Below, piece after piece: positions 17,153 through 24,708 of a stretch of 25,859 nucleotides of DNA. Numbering within the stretch: the stretch's first letter is position 1; each line of letters starts with the position of its first letter. A program made the translations under genes and the position numbers. The notes beneath the pieces were generated by a model, which was given only the letters and a program-made list of their open reading frames with translations, was not told the origin of the DNA and did no database searches. Origin of the DNA: Deltaproteobacteria bacterium. Lineage in GTDB: Bacteria; Desulfobacterota; GWC2-55-46. Location: positions 1 through 25,859 of the forward strand of contig JACREV010000072.1 in the NCBI GenBank assembly GCA_016218095.1. Reading direction: 5' to 3'.

Positions 17153-18088
17153 ATGGACAAGATCAAGGTATTCACCGGTAACTCCAACAAGGGGCTCGCG
17201 CTTGAGATCTGCGAGCACCTGGGCATACAGCTCGGCAAGTCCGAGGTGAAGAGCTTCAGCGACGGGGAGGTCTACGTCGACATACAGGAGAGCGTGCGCG
17301 GGGTCGAGGTGTACGTCGTGCAGTCTACCTGCATGCCGTGCAACAACAACCTGATGGAGCTCCTCATAATGCTCGACGCCTTCAAGAGGGCGTCGGCTTC
17401 GTCGGTGACGGCCGTCATCCCGTACTACGGTTACGCGAGGCAGGACAGGAAGGTAGCGCCGAGAACGCCGATCACGGCGAAGCTCGTCGCGGACCTCATA
17501 ACGGTCGCGGGCGCGACCCGGGTCGTATGCGTGGACCTCCACGCCGGGCAGATACAGGGGTTCTTCAATATACCGGTCGATCACCTTTACGCCACCCCGG
17601 TCCTCCTCAACTACATAAAGGAGAACTTCCAGGACGACCTCGTCGTGGTCTCCCCTGACGCCGGAGGCGTTGAGAGGGCGAGGGCGTTTGCAAAGAGGCT
17701 CTCGGCGAACCTCGCGATAATCGACAAGAGGCGTCCGCGCCCGAACGTCTCGGAGGTCATGAACATCATAGGAGATGTCGAAGGCAGGACCGCCATAATA
17801 CTCGACGACATGATAGACACCGCCGGGACGATCACCCAGGCCGCCGAGGCGCTGAAGATTAACGGGGCGAGGCAGGTCTACGCCTGCTGTACCCACGCGG
17901 TCCTCTCGGGCCCAGCCATCGATAGGCTCGAGAAGTCCCCGATAAAGGAGCTCGTGGTCACGAACACGATCCCCAAGAGGGAGGAGGCGACCTCTGAGAA
18001 GGTCAAGAGGCTCTCCGTAGGCCCGCTCCTCGGGGAGGCTATAAAGAGGATACACTTCGGAGAGTCGGTAAGCTCGCTCTTCGTTTAG
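17153..18088 (+). CDS. prs: Ribose-phosphate pyrophosphokinase (PRPP synthetase)
   Basis: Makes PRPP from ribose 5-phosphate and ATP for nucleotide, His and Trp synthesis; 311 aa, normal for class I enzymes. Seen are the N-terminal FTGNSNKGLALEIC (7-20), the flexible-loop region YYGYARQDRKVAPRTPI (91-107), DLHAGQIQGFFNIPVDHL (128-145, with H130), VSPDAGGVERA (167-177) and the PRPP-binding loop ILDDMIDTAGTI (216-227). It follows tRNA-Gln by 26 bp with a GGAAG Shine-Dalgarno. After it come about 200 bp with a palindromic repeat before rplY. Confidence 0.97.
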   Translation: MDKIKVFTGNSNKGLALEICEHLGIQLGKSEVKSFSDGEVYVDIQESVRGVEVYVVQSTCMPCNNNLMELLIMLDAFKRASASSVTAVIPYYGYARQDRKVAPRTPITAKLVADLITVAGATRVVCVDLHAGQIQGFFNIPVDHLYATPVLLNYIKENFQDDLVVVSPDAGGVERARAFAKRLSANLAIIDKRRPRPNVSEVMNIIGDVEGRTAIILDDMIDTAGTITQAAEALKINGARQVYACCTHAVLSGPAIDRLEKSPIKELVVTNTIPKREEATSEKVKRLSVGPLLGEAIKRIHFGESVSSLFV

Positions 18089-18137
18089 GTTTACGGTCGG
18101 CCGCAGGTTAGGATTAGCTTAGGATTAAAACATTAAG

Positions 18138-18242
18138 ATACCAGAGAGTCAGAACACAGCAGACCAAGGCGCGACGAGGACCGGCGCGAGGCGTACTTTT
18201 GTGTACGCCGCAACGACGGGGGCCGAGGAGCAACGCTGGTAT
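18138..18242. repeat. Palindromic intergenic repeat, copy 3 (variant)
   Basis: Shares the core of the copies at 3012 and 8014: GAGGCGTAC-TTTTGT-GTACGCCGCA. Here the hairpin GGCGTAC/GTACGCC is perfect (about 18190-18208). The outer arms differ from the other copies, with ATACCAG at 18138-18144 pairing with CTGGTAT at 18236-18242. It fills most of the prs-rplY gap and ends about 27 bp before the rplY Shine-Dalgarno. Confidence 0.7.
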
Positions 18243-18285
18243 GCTTTAGTTTGACGCTCTGAGCATAACGGAGGAGTAGAATACC

Positions 18286-18942
18286 ATGGAACAGATAAAT
18301 CTTTCGGCCCAGCCGAGGAACGGGATCGGGAAGGGCCACGCCGGAAGGATCCGCGCGGCGGGCTCGGTGCCTGCCATCCTTTACGGCTCGGGCATAAAGG
18401 GCGCCATAGCCCTGACGCTCAACGGCAAAGAGCTCTACAAGGTGCTCCATACCGCCGCCGGAGGCAACGTCCTCGTGAACCTCTCCGTTGAAGGGGACAA
18501 GAAGGCCCGGACGGTCATGTTCAAGGAGCTTACGCGCCATCCGCTCAAGGGCTCCGTAGAGCACGTTGACCTCATGGAGATACTCATGGACCACAAGATA
18601 GTGGTCGAGGTCCCGCTCCACGTGATCGGCAAGGCCGCGGGCCTGGCATACGGCGGCATAGTCACCCAGGAGCTCAGAAGACTCAGGGTCGAGTGCCTGC
18701 CGACGCAGATACCGGATTCCATTGACGTTGACGTTACCCCGCTGAACGTCGGGTTCTCGATCCACGTGAAGGACCTGAGCCTCGCGGATGGCTTGAGGGC
18801 CGTCGGCGACCTGGACTCGACTATCGTTTCAGTCGTCGCGCCGACCGCCGAGGTCGCGCCGAAGACCGCGGAAGAGGTCGAGGCCGAGCTCGCCAAGTCC
18901 TTCGAGGAGAAGGAAGAGGCAGGGAAGAAAGAGGAGGAATAA
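18286..18942 (+). CDS. rplY: 50S ribosomal protein L25 (Ctc form)
   Basis: Binds 5S rRNA in the large ribosomal subunit. It is the two-domain general-stress (Ctc) form of 218 aa: an N-terminal L25 RNA-binding barrel (1-95, including GHAGRIRAAGSVPAILYG at 17-34 and LTRHPLKGSVEHVDLMEI) and a C-terminal TL5-type beta domain (about 100-190). A Glu/Lys-rich acidic tail (190-218) ends the protein. A strong GGAGGAG Shine-Dalgarno precedes the ATG. It is part of the prs-rplY-pth group and is followed by a terminator. Confidence 0.96.
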   Translation: MEQINLSAQPRNGIGKGHAGRIRAAGSVPAILYGSGIKGAIALTLNGKELYKVLHTAAGGNVLVNLSVEGDKKARTVMFKELTRHPLKGSVEHVDLMEILMDHKIVVEVPLHVIGKAAGLAYGGIVTQELRRLRVECLPTQIPDSIDVDVTPLNVGFSIHVKDLSLADGLRAVGDLDSTIVSVVAPTAEVAPKTAEEVEAELAKSFEEKEEAGKKEEE

Positions 18943-18988
18943 GCCTCCATCGCCCGTATGCCTTATGGCGGGCCTGATATAGCTATCC

Positions 18989-19030
18989 AAAAGAGGGGGG
19001 ATTCCAAGGGGGATTCCCCTCTTTTTTTTT
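18989..19030 (+). terminator. Rho-independent terminator after rplY
   Basis: AAAAGAGGGG (18989-18998) pairs with CCCCTCTTTT (19016-19025). The 17-nt loop can itself fold, and the T-run continues to 19030. It lies 47 bp after the rplY stop and 54 bp before pth, so pth probably has its own transcription start or is read through. Confidence 0.75.
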
Positions 19031-19083
19031 GCAAGGGGCCGATTTACCGCGGGCTGTTTTATAATATTTCAGGAGATGGCGCA

Positions 19084-19641
19084 TTGTTCGTAATAGCGGG
19101 TCTTGGAAATCCCGGTGCGGAGTACGAGGATACCCGGCATAACGTCGGTTTCATGCTCGTCGACAGGGCGGCGCTCTCGTACGGCATAAAGCTTAAGAGG
19201 TCGGGGAAGGCCCTTTGCGGCACGGGCACGATCAAAGGAGTCGAGGTCGCGCTTTTAAAGCCCCTGACCTATATGAACCTGAGCGGCGAGGCGATAAGGG
19301 GGTTCATCGGGGCGAACGCCGTATCTGCCGAATCGATCATAGCCGCATACGACGACTGCGACCTGCCGCTCGGCAGGCTCAGGCTCCGGAAGAACGGCGG
19401 GTCCGGCGGCCACAGGGGCGTTGAATCGATGATACGCTCTCTCGGGACCAGGGACTTCAAGAGGATCCGCCTCGGCGTCGGAAGGCGTGAGGGCGTCGAT
19501 ACGGCGGAGTATGTATTGAGCCCTTTTGAGCCGGAGGAGAAGGGGGCGGTCGAGGAGATGCTCTCAAGGGGGCTCGCCGCGCTCGAAGACGTCGTGGCCG
19601 TTGGGATCGATTCCGCCATGAACAGGTTCAACTCGGTCTGA
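19084..19641 (+). CDS. pth: Peptidyl-tRNA hydrolase
   Basis: Recycles peptidyl-tRNA dropped from ribosomes; 185 aa from the chosen start, normal length. Family motifs are GLGNPGAEYEDTRHNVGF (6-23, with N9 and catalytic H19), KPLTYMNLSGEA (59-70), YDDCDLPLGRLRLR (89-102) and GGSGGHRGVES (105-115). No ATG sits at the domain start; TTG at 19084 is chosen because AGGAG (19071-19075) lies 8 nt before it and the protein then begins exactly at the conserved strand. An ATG at 18958 would add 42 residues running through the terminator and is rejected. A TATAAT at 19060-19065 lies just upstream but has no matching -35. Confidence 0.95.
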   Translation: MFVIAGLGNPGAEYEDTRHNVGFMLVDRAALSYGIKLKRSGKALCGTGTIKGVEVALLKPLTYMNLSGEAIRGFIGANAVSAESIIAAYDDCDLPLGRLRLRKNGGSGGHRGVESMIRSLGTRDFKRIRLGVGRREGVDTAEYVLSPFEPEEKGAVEEMLSRGLAALEDVVAVGIDSAMNRFNSV

Positions 19642-19802
19642 TCCGGGTTCTTTTTCCCCTCCTTTATTCCCTTTACCTTGGTTCGACGTGTAAGGCAGAG
19701 GCGGTGAATGAATAGTTCGCCTCCGCGACCCCCCTCCTGATCGTCAGGCCAATGGATGGGAGGCTGACGAGATAACCAGCGGTTTTATGAGTGGATATTT
19801 AT

Positions 19803-19831
19803 TTGCCACTTTGGCTGTTTGCGGGTATAAT
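19803..19831 (+). promoter_or_regulatory. Sigma-70 promoter for hppA
   Basis: TTGCCA (19803-19808) and TATAAT (19826-19831) are separated by exactly 17 bp. The implied transcript would start near 19838 and begin with a hairpin CCGTCC-TCTC-GGACGG (19841-19856) about 20 bp before the AAAGGAGGT ribosome site of hppA. The preceding 160 bp after pth contain CCTGA/TCAGG and CCCTCC/GGGAGG inverted repeats but no T-run terminator. Confidence 0.65.
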
Positions 19832-19887
19832 TCCGTCAGCCCGTCCTCTCGGACGGCATTCAGCCTTCCCACCTTAAAGGAGGTCTT

Positions 19888-21906
19888 ATGGACTTTCTTA
19901 CCTCGGTCTCGCCGCTCGTTGGCCTTGGCGGGCTCGTAATGACTCTCCTCATCTATCTCCATGTAAGCAGATTGCCCGAAGGAAACGAACGGATGAGGGA
20001 GATAGCCTCTCTCATACACCGGGGCTCGATGGTCTACCTGAAGAGGCAGTATTCGATCCTTGTGGTATTCCTTGCCGCAGTCGCCATAGCCCTCTGGGCG
20101 TTCATAGGGCCGTACACGGCCCTTGCCTACATAACCGGGGGGCTCACTTCCATGTTCGCCGGGTTCATAGGCATGAAGGGCGCGACAAAGGCTAACGTCA
20201 GGACCGCCGAGGCGGCAAGGGAACACAAACCCGCGATGGCCCAGGCGCTCTCGGCGGCGTTCTTCGGGGGCTCTATAATGGGGCTCGCGGTCGCAAGCCT
20301 CGGGCTCATCGGCGTGGGTGTGCTGTTCCTGATATTCGGGGACCCGGCGACGGCCTCGGTAATAAACGGATACGCGATGGGGGCGTCCTCCATCGCCCTG
20401 TTCGCGAGGGTGGGGGGCGGCATATACACGAAGACGGCCGACGTCGGCGCGGACCTCGTCGGAAAGGTCGAGGCGGGAATTCCCGAGGACGACCCGAGGA
20501 ACCCGGGCGTCATAGCGGACAACGTCGGCGACAACGTCGGCGACGTCGCCGGGCTCGGGGCGGACATATTCGAATCATACGTGGGGTCGATAGTGGCTAC
20601 GATTGCCCTTGGCGCAACGGCCATATCAGGCGGCGCGATTTCCATGCTCGGGTCCGCCTACGCCCTTATGTCTTATCCGATACTCCTTGTGACGGCCGGG
20701 CTCGTCTCGTCGATGGTCGGGGTCTTTATCCTCCGTGTCATCCAGGGGATCGGCCCGGCTGAGGCGCTAAGGTACACGACACTCGCCACGACCGCGCTTT
20801 TCCTCGCCCTCGGGTACTTCGTCACCATGGCTACCGGCTTGAGCATCAAGGTCTATCTTGCGGTCGTAGCCGGGTGCCTGGGCGGGAGCCTCATAGGCCT
20901 CATTACAGAGTACTTCACCTCCGCCGGGCCGGTAAGGCGCATAGTCGAATCATCCCAGACCGGGCCGGCGACGAACATCATAACCGGCATCGCCGTCGGG
21001 CTCGAGTCCACGGCGCTGCCGCTCATCTCCATCTGTGTGGCGATATTCATCGCCAACTACGCGGCCGGGATATACGGGATAGCCGTTGCCGCCGTCGGGA
21101 TGCTCGCGACGACCGGCATCATAATGAGCGTCGACGCCTACGGCCCCATAGCGGACAACGCCGGCGGGATAAGCGAGATGAGCGGCCTCGGCCACGACGT
21201 GAGGTCTATAACTGACTCGCTGGATTCCCTCGGCAACACGACAGCGGCGATAGGCAAGGGGTTCGCCATAGGCTCGGCGGCGTTGACGGCATTGGCGCTT
21301 TTTTCCGCTTACGGGGAGACGATAAGCGTCGTTACAGGCAAGCCGTTTATCGTGTCTCTTACGACCCCGGGCGTCGTCATAGGGATGCTTCTGGGCGGGG
21401 CGATACCGTTCTTCATAGGGGCGCTTACCATGACGAGCGTCGGAAAGGCCGCCTTCAAGATGGTCCAGGAGATAAGGCGGCAGTTCAGGGAGATACCCGG
21501 GCTCCTCGAAGGCAGGGAAGGCGTAAAGCCGGACGTGGATAAATGCATAGACATAAGCACCAAGGCGGCTCTCCGGGAGATGATACTGCCGGGGGTGCTC
21601 GCAGTCTTCGCGCCTGTGGTCGTGGGTTTCGTCCTCGGCCCGGAGGCGCTCGGCGGGATGCTCGCCGGCGCGACTGTAACGGGCGTGCTCCTCGCCATAT
21701 TCATGGCCAACGCCGGCGGCGCGTGGGACAACGCCAAAAAGTACATAGAGAAGAGCTCCGGGGGCAAGGGGTCCGAGGCGCACAAGGCCGCGGTCGTCGG
21801 CGATACCGTCGGAGACCCTTTCAAGGATACGTCGGGGCCCGCGATGAACATACTCATAAAGCTCATGTCGATCGTCGCGCTCATAATCGCGCCTCTCATA
21901 ATTTAG
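19888..21906 (+). CDS. hppA: Membrane-bound ion-pumping pyrophosphatase (K+-dependent type)
   Basis: Integral-membrane pyrophosphatase, 672 aa, about 16 helices. It couples PPi hydrolysis to pumping of H+ and/or Na+. Pyrophosphate-site motifs are DVGADLVGKVE (185-195) and DNVGDNVGDVAG (211-222), then E229 in ADIFESY, and DNAGGISEMSG and DNAKK later. The subfamily marker GNTTAAIGKG (449-458) has Ala at 453 and Gly at 456, where K+-independent enzymes carry Lys and Thr, so K+ dependence is predicted. H+ versus Na+ cannot be decided by eye. It has its own promoter, the textbook Shine-Dalgarno AAAGGAGGT and a strong terminator, so it is a single-gene unit placed between pth and ychF. Confidence 0.97.
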   Translation: MDFLTSVSPLVGLGGLVMTLLIYLHVSRLPEGNERMREIASLIHRGSMVYLKRQYSILVVFLAAVAIALWAFIGPYTALAYITGGLTSMFAGFIGMKGATKANVRTAEAAREHKPAMAQALSAAFFGGSIMGLAVASLGLIGVGVLFLIFGDPATASVINGYAMGASSIALFARVGGGIYTKTADVGADLVGKVEAGIPEDDPRNPGVIADNVGDNVGDVAGLGADIFESYVGSIVATIALGATAISGGAISMLGSAYALMSYPILLVTAGLVSSMVGVFILRVIQGIGPAEALRYTTLATTALFLALGYFVTMATGLSIKVYLAVVAGCLGGSLIGLITEYFTSAGPVRRIVESSQTGPATNIITGIAVGLESTALPLISICVAIFIANYAAGIYGIAVAAVGMLATTGIIMSVDAYGPIADNAGGISEMSGLGHDVRSITDSLDSLGNTTAAIGKGFAIGSAALTALALFSAYGETISVVTGKPFIVSLTTPGVVIGMLLGGAIPFFIGALTMTSVGKAAFKMVQEIRRQFREIPGLLEGREGVKPDVDKCIDISTKAALREMILPGVLAVFAPVVVGFVLGPEALGGMLAGATVTGVLLAIFMANAGGAWDNAKKYIEKSSGGKGSEAHKAAVVGDTVGDPFKDTSGPAMNILIKLMSIVALIIAPLII

Positions 21907-21940
21907 ATTTATTATCAGCCCGAAATATTGTATTATATAA

Positions 21941-21975
21941 GACAAGGCAGGTGAAAACCTGCCTTGTCTTTTTTT
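21941..21975 (+). terminator. Strong rho-independent terminator after hppA
   Basis: GACAAGGCAGGT (21941-21952), GAAA tetraloop and ACCTGCCTTGTC (21957-21968) form a perfect 12-bp stem followed by seven T. It starts 34 bp after the hppA stop. Confidence 0.95.
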
Positions 21976-22321
21976 ATCTTGTAATCCCCTGTGGTTTGCT
22001 CAAGGTCAGGGAAAAAAATCACCCTCGCCCTCGCCGAATGGGCAAATCCGTAACGAACGGCGGGAGGTTCGTAAACCCAGGAGTCTCCGTTCAAGACTTT
22101 GGGCCGCGCGCCGAGCGCCCTTAATCCCCTCCCGTCAAGGGAGGGGAGGTTTTTTTTGGGTTGGCGTCACGCGGCAGGCCTCGGAGCTCGCTGTATTCAG
22201 CGAACCTCGGTCTGTAAAGGCGGACTAAATCTTGTTTCATAAGACGAGCATCGGCTCGTATCTGAAGGACTCACGGCGGTAAGCCGTGGTTATATATTTC
22301 ACGAAAGGAATTTGCTTAGAG
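21976..22321 (+). other. Structured non-coding gap between hppA and ychF
   Basis: These 346 bases hold no credible gene. They contain an imperfect hairpin (CCCA-gg-AGTCT / AGACT-t-TGGG, about 22076-22103) and a second terminator at 22126-22157. Three short perfect stem-loops then follow: TCGCTG-TATT-CAGCGA (22188-22203), ACGAGC-ATCG-GCTCGT (22244-22259) and CACGGC-GGTAA-GCCGTG (22272-22288). The last ends 33 bp before the ychF ATG. I could not match the set to a known riboswitch or small RNA family. No clear sigma-70 promoter was found. Confidence 0.5.
22126..22157 (+). terminator. Second rho-independent terminator in the hppA-ychF gap
   Basis: CCCCTCCC (22126-22133), loop GTCAA and GGGAGGGG (22139-22146) form a perfect 8-bp stem, followed by AGG and eight T. 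No gene is seen between this and the hppA terminator. It may be a back-up terminator or may end a short RNA from 21976-22125. Confidence 0.85.
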
Positions 22322-23413
22322 ATGGGATTCAACTGCGGCATCATAGGGCTCCCGAACGTCGGGAAGTCCACCATATTCAACGCAATGACGGCGGCCGGGG
22401 CCGAGGCGTCGAATTATCCGTTCTGCACCATAGACCCGAATATCGGGATGGTGCCGCTACGCGATGAGAGGCTACAGAAGCTCGCCGTTCTGGTAAAGCC
22501 GGAGCGGGTCTTGCCGACGGCCGTCGAGTTCGTGGACATCGCGGGGATCGTGAAAGGGGCGTCCAAGGGCGAGGGGCTCGGGAACCAGTTCCTCGGGAAC
22601 ATCAGGAGTGTTGACACCATTGCGCACGTCGTAAGGTGCTTCGAGGACCCGGGGATCGTCCACGTAGACGGCAGGATCGACCCCAAAGGCGACATAGAGG
22701 TGATAGAGACGGAGCTTATACTCGCGGACATGGACTCGGTCGAAAAAAGGCTCGATAAGGCCGCGCGTCTCGCCAAGATAGGGGACAAGGCGATGGCAGA
22801 GGCTCTTCCCGTATACAACGAGCTCATGGCGGCCTTCGAGGCAGGCCGTCCCGCGAGGTCGGTCCTGTCAAAAGAGACCGCGCCTATCGTGAAGGACCTA
22901 AGCCTCCTTACGGCGAAGCCGATCATCTATGTCGCAAACGTAGGCGAGGACGACCTCGCCGGCACTTCAGTCCCGGCAATGGCCGTAAGGGAGGTCGCGG
23001 AAAAGGAGGGCGCGGGCTTTGTCGTGATATGCGGCAAGATTGAATCCGAAATCGCCGAGCTCTCGGAGGAGGAGCGCGCCGAGTTCCTCAAAGGCCTTGG
23101 TTTGAAAGAGTCGGGGCTCGACAGGCTAGCCGCCGCGGCGTACTCTCTTCTCGGCCTCATAACCTATTTTACGGCCGGCAAGAAAGAGGTGAGGGCCTGG
23201 ACGGTCGAGCGCGATTCGAAGGCCCCGAAGGCCGCCGGAGTCATCCACAGCGACTTCGAGCGCGGGTTCATAAGGGCCGAGGTGATGGCGTACGAGGACT
23301 TCGTAAAATACGGGTCAGAGGCCGCGTGCAAGGAAAAAGGGGTGCTGAGGGTCGAGGGCAAGGACTACATAGTCAAGGACGGGGATATCATGCACTTCAG
23401 GTTCAACGTCTGA
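22322..23413 (+). CDS. ychF: Redox-regulated ATPase YchF (OLA1 family)
   Basis: Obg-related P-loop ATPase of 363 aa, the typical family length. The P-loop GLPNVGKST (9-17), FVDIAGIVKGASKGEGLGNQF (about 66-86) and the altered specificity motif NVGE (in YVANVGEDD) fit the ATP-preferring YchF type. A coiled-coil segment (about 130-190) and a C-terminal TGS domain (about 280-363) follow. ATG 22322 is chosen because the conserved GIIGLPNVG strand starts five residues later; an upstream GTG at 22286 lies at a leader hairpin. The best Shine-Dalgarno, GAAAGGA, is rather distant. Its terminator marks the end of the core-genome part of the window. Confidence 0.97.
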   Translation: MGFNCGIIGLPNVGKSTIFNAMTAAGAEASNYPFCTIDPNIGMVPLRDERLQKLAVLVKPERVLPTAVEFVDIAGIVKGASKGEGLGNQFLGNIRSVDTIAHVVRCFEDPGIVHVDGRIDPKGDIEVIETELILADMDSVEKRLDKAARLAKIGDKAMAEALPVYNELMAAFEAGRPARSVLSKETAPIVKDLSLLTAKPIIYVANVGEDDLAGTSVPAMAVREVAEKEGAGFVVICGKIESEIAELSEEERAEFLKGLGLKESGLDRLAAAAYSLLGLITYFTAGKKEVRAWTVERDSKAPKAAGVIHSDFERGFIRAEVMAYEDFVKYGSEAACKEKGVLRVEGKDYIVKDGDIMHFRFNV

Positions 23414-23460
23414 GACTAAGGGATTGAAGGCAGGCGCATCGCCATATTGAAATTAAAGCC

Positions 23461-23491
23461 AAAAAGCCCCCTCTAAAAGGGGGCTTTTTTT
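23461..23491 (+). terminator. Rho-independent terminator after ychF
   Basis: AAAAAGCCCCCT (23461-23472), loop CTAAA and AGGGGGCTTTTT (23478-23489) form a 12-bp stem followed by more T. The A-run before the stem means it could also work on the other strand. Confidence 0.93.
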
Positions 23492-23738
23492 ATAAAGGCG
23501 TGGAGTTTTTTTGTGACGGTAGTTCTAATAACCTTGACGCATATAAAATAATAATGTATAATATTATGTAAATTTATATAATTATAAATCGTTTTTATAA
23601 AAATTTAAGCCGCTACATTCACGAAGTAACCCTCCAAGCATACCTGCTTTGATAAATTTCATAACCAGGTCTCGACCGGGACCGCATGGGCCCGAGAGAG
23701 CGGCTGGGTTTCCTATTTTCTAAAGGGGGCTTAAAAGA
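23492..23738. other. AT-rich spacer between core genome and phage genes
   Basis: An abrupt drop in GC: bases about 23540-23615 are almost all A/T in a window that is otherwise clearly GC-rich. It holds a near-consensus promoter. No tRNA fragment, clear direct repeat or integrase gene was seen, so an attachment site cannot be assigned. A 21-codon ATG frame at 23686-23751 overlaps the next gene and has no ribosome site; I do not call it. Confidence 0.6.
23534..23562 (+). promoter_or_regulatory. Near-consensus sigma-70 promoter before the phage genes
   Basis: TTGACG (23534-23539) and TATAAT (23557-23562) are separated by exactly 17 bp within an AT-rich block. This is the best promoter match in the window. 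The transcript would start near 23569 and carry a leader of about 170 nt before the sigma-like gene. Confidence 0.75.
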
Positions 23739-24002
23739 GTGGACAAGATAAGGATAGACCCGGACAAATTCTACGGCGCCCTCAAGGGGAGCGGCGCGGA
23801 GGTAAGGCACCTTTTGTGGCCGCTTGCCGACTTAAGCCCCAGGGAGAGGTCCGTCTTTACGGAATACCATTACTGGAACACCCACATGAAAGTGATCGCT
23901 GAAAGCCACAGAATCTCACTCGGGAGGGCATATGAGATACTCTACAGGGCGGAGGAGAAGGTCGCGTCTTCAAGGGCACAGGAGGAGGAGAAGGACCTTT
24001 GA
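23739..24002 (+). CDS. Small sigma-70 region-4-like HTH protein (phage regulator candidate)
   Basis: An 87-aa protein. Residues about 30-75 (LSPRERSVFTEYHYWNTHMK, then VIAESHRISLGRAYEILYRA) read like sigma-70 region 4: the LSPRER opening, then a helix-turn-helix with the recognition helix near SLGRAYEILYRAEEK. Region 2 is absent, so it is not a full sigma factor. Small proteins of this kind often precede terminase genes in tailed phages and control late transcription (for example the ArpU type), but I cannot assign it to a named family. The start is GTG with AAAGGGGG nine bases upstream. It is the first gene after the strong promoter. Confidence 0.75.
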   Translation: MDKIRIDPDKFYGALKGSGAEVRHLLWPLADLSPRERSVFTEYHYWNTHMKVIAESHRISLGRAYEILYRAEEKVASSRAQEEEKDL

Positions 24003-24003
24003 G

Positions 24004-24213
24004 GTGAAGGCGGAAAAAGCGGCCGGCGTCAAGATGGGCTGGCTCGAGTACAAGACCATGAGGCAGTATCAGTCGATGGGCGACATGCTTGGGGAGATGA
24101 AGGTGTACGGGTTCGGCGGGGGGGTCGAAAGCATGATAGAGAGAAAGGCCCTATGGGCGACCGAGAACGGTTATGGTTGGCTTACCGAGGACCTGCAGGA
24201 GAGTGAGACGTGA
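24004..24213 (+). CDS. Small hypothetical phage-region protein
   Basis: A 69-aa protein starting at GTG one base after the previous stop, with an AGGAGGAGAAGG ribosome site inside the previous gene. The sequence is mixed helical and charged, with a Gly-rich turn (FGGG) and an aromatic end (NGYGWLTEDL). I recognise no domain. Tight coupling to the sigma-like gene suggests a shared role. The frame continues upstream as Arg-rich sequence overlapping the previous gene; that extension is rejected. Confidence 0.6.
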   Translation: MKAEKAAGVKMGWLEYKTMRQYQSMGDMLGEMKVYGFGGGVESMIERKALWATENGYGWLTEDLQESET

Positions 24214-24347
24214 GGCCTTTGCAGGAACGGGAGAGTGTCCGGTTTCATACCCCCCCGGCCCACCCTTTAGAAAAGCGGGGAGAGATCGATGCTCCGCTTG
24301 AGCCACCCATGTAGAAGGGAAGTTTAAAAACTGATTTTTGGAATTTG

Positions 24348-24379
24348 AAAGGCCGGGCTAAATGCCCGGCCTTTTTTTT
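24348..24379 (+). terminator. Rho-independent terminator between phage regulator and terminase genes
   Basis: AAAGGCCGGGC (24348-24358), loop TAAAT and GCCCGGCCTTT (24364-24374) form an 11-bp perfect stem with a run of eight T to 24379. It separates the sigma-like operon from the packaging genes. The remainder of 24214-24505 shows no gene. Confidence 0.93.
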
Positions 24380-24505
24380 ATTTCCGGCATCTCGGGGGCT
24401 TCCAGAATAAAAAAGCGGGTTTCCTCTTTCAAAAACGGGGGGATTACGCCGCGGGGGTAGAAAGCTGACAGCACTAAGTAAAATCACACCTGGAGGGGAG
24501 CGGCG

Positions 24506-24679
24506 ATGGAGATGAGCCTTGGTACGAAGTCGGCGGATTTCGGAAAGTGGACGGGCGGCGGAAGGGGAAGGCGGGTGCTTCTGAGAGAACCGGAGCGCTG
24601 TGCCGAGTGCAACAGGGTGTACATAAGCCTCTATCCCTTAAGGAGGTGCGAGGAGCACGAAGGGTTGGACGAGATATAA
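24506..24679 (+). CDS. 57-residue Cys/His mini-protein (zinc-ribbon-like)
   Basis: A short frame with a strong ribosome site (TGGAGGGGAG, 24491-24500) six bases before its ATG. It is basic at the N-terminus (residues 14-31 carry several Gly/Arg), followed by C32-x2-C35 and C48-x2-H51, a spacing able to bind one zinc. It ends 29 bp before the small terminase start. Very small zinc-finger proteins, including HNH-like fragments, commonly sit just before terminase genes, but no HNH catalytic His-Asn-His is present. Function is unknown. Confidence 0.65.
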   Translation: MEMSLGTKSADFGKWTGGGRGRRVLLREPERCAECNRVYISLYPLRRCEEHEGLDEI

Positions 24680-24708
24680 GAGCGGAGACAAAGGCCGGGG
24701 GTCAGGGA

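Noticed and set aside
16982..18055. Minus-strand frame across tRNA-Gln and prs
   Set aside because: It includes the translated complement of the tRNA (GGRIRTSG-type sequence), a common annotation artefact, and otherwise shadows prs.
18958..19083. 42-codon N-terminal extension of pth from the ATG at 18958
   Set aside because: It would be encoded across the rplY terminator hairpin and T-run; Pth proteins begin at the strand encoded from 19084.
21543..22124. 193-codon + strand frame overlapping the end of hppA
   Set aside because: Mostly an off-frame, Arg/Gly-rich shadow of hppA that then reads through a strong terminator.
23686..23751. 21-codon leader peptide before the sigma-like gene
   Set aside because: No ribosome site and no regulatory codon pattern; it overlaps the start of the next gene out of frame.
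24245..24487. 80-codon minus-strand frame in the phage region
   Set aside because: It runs across the bidirectional-looking terminator stem at 24348-24379, has no ribosome site and no recognisable domain.
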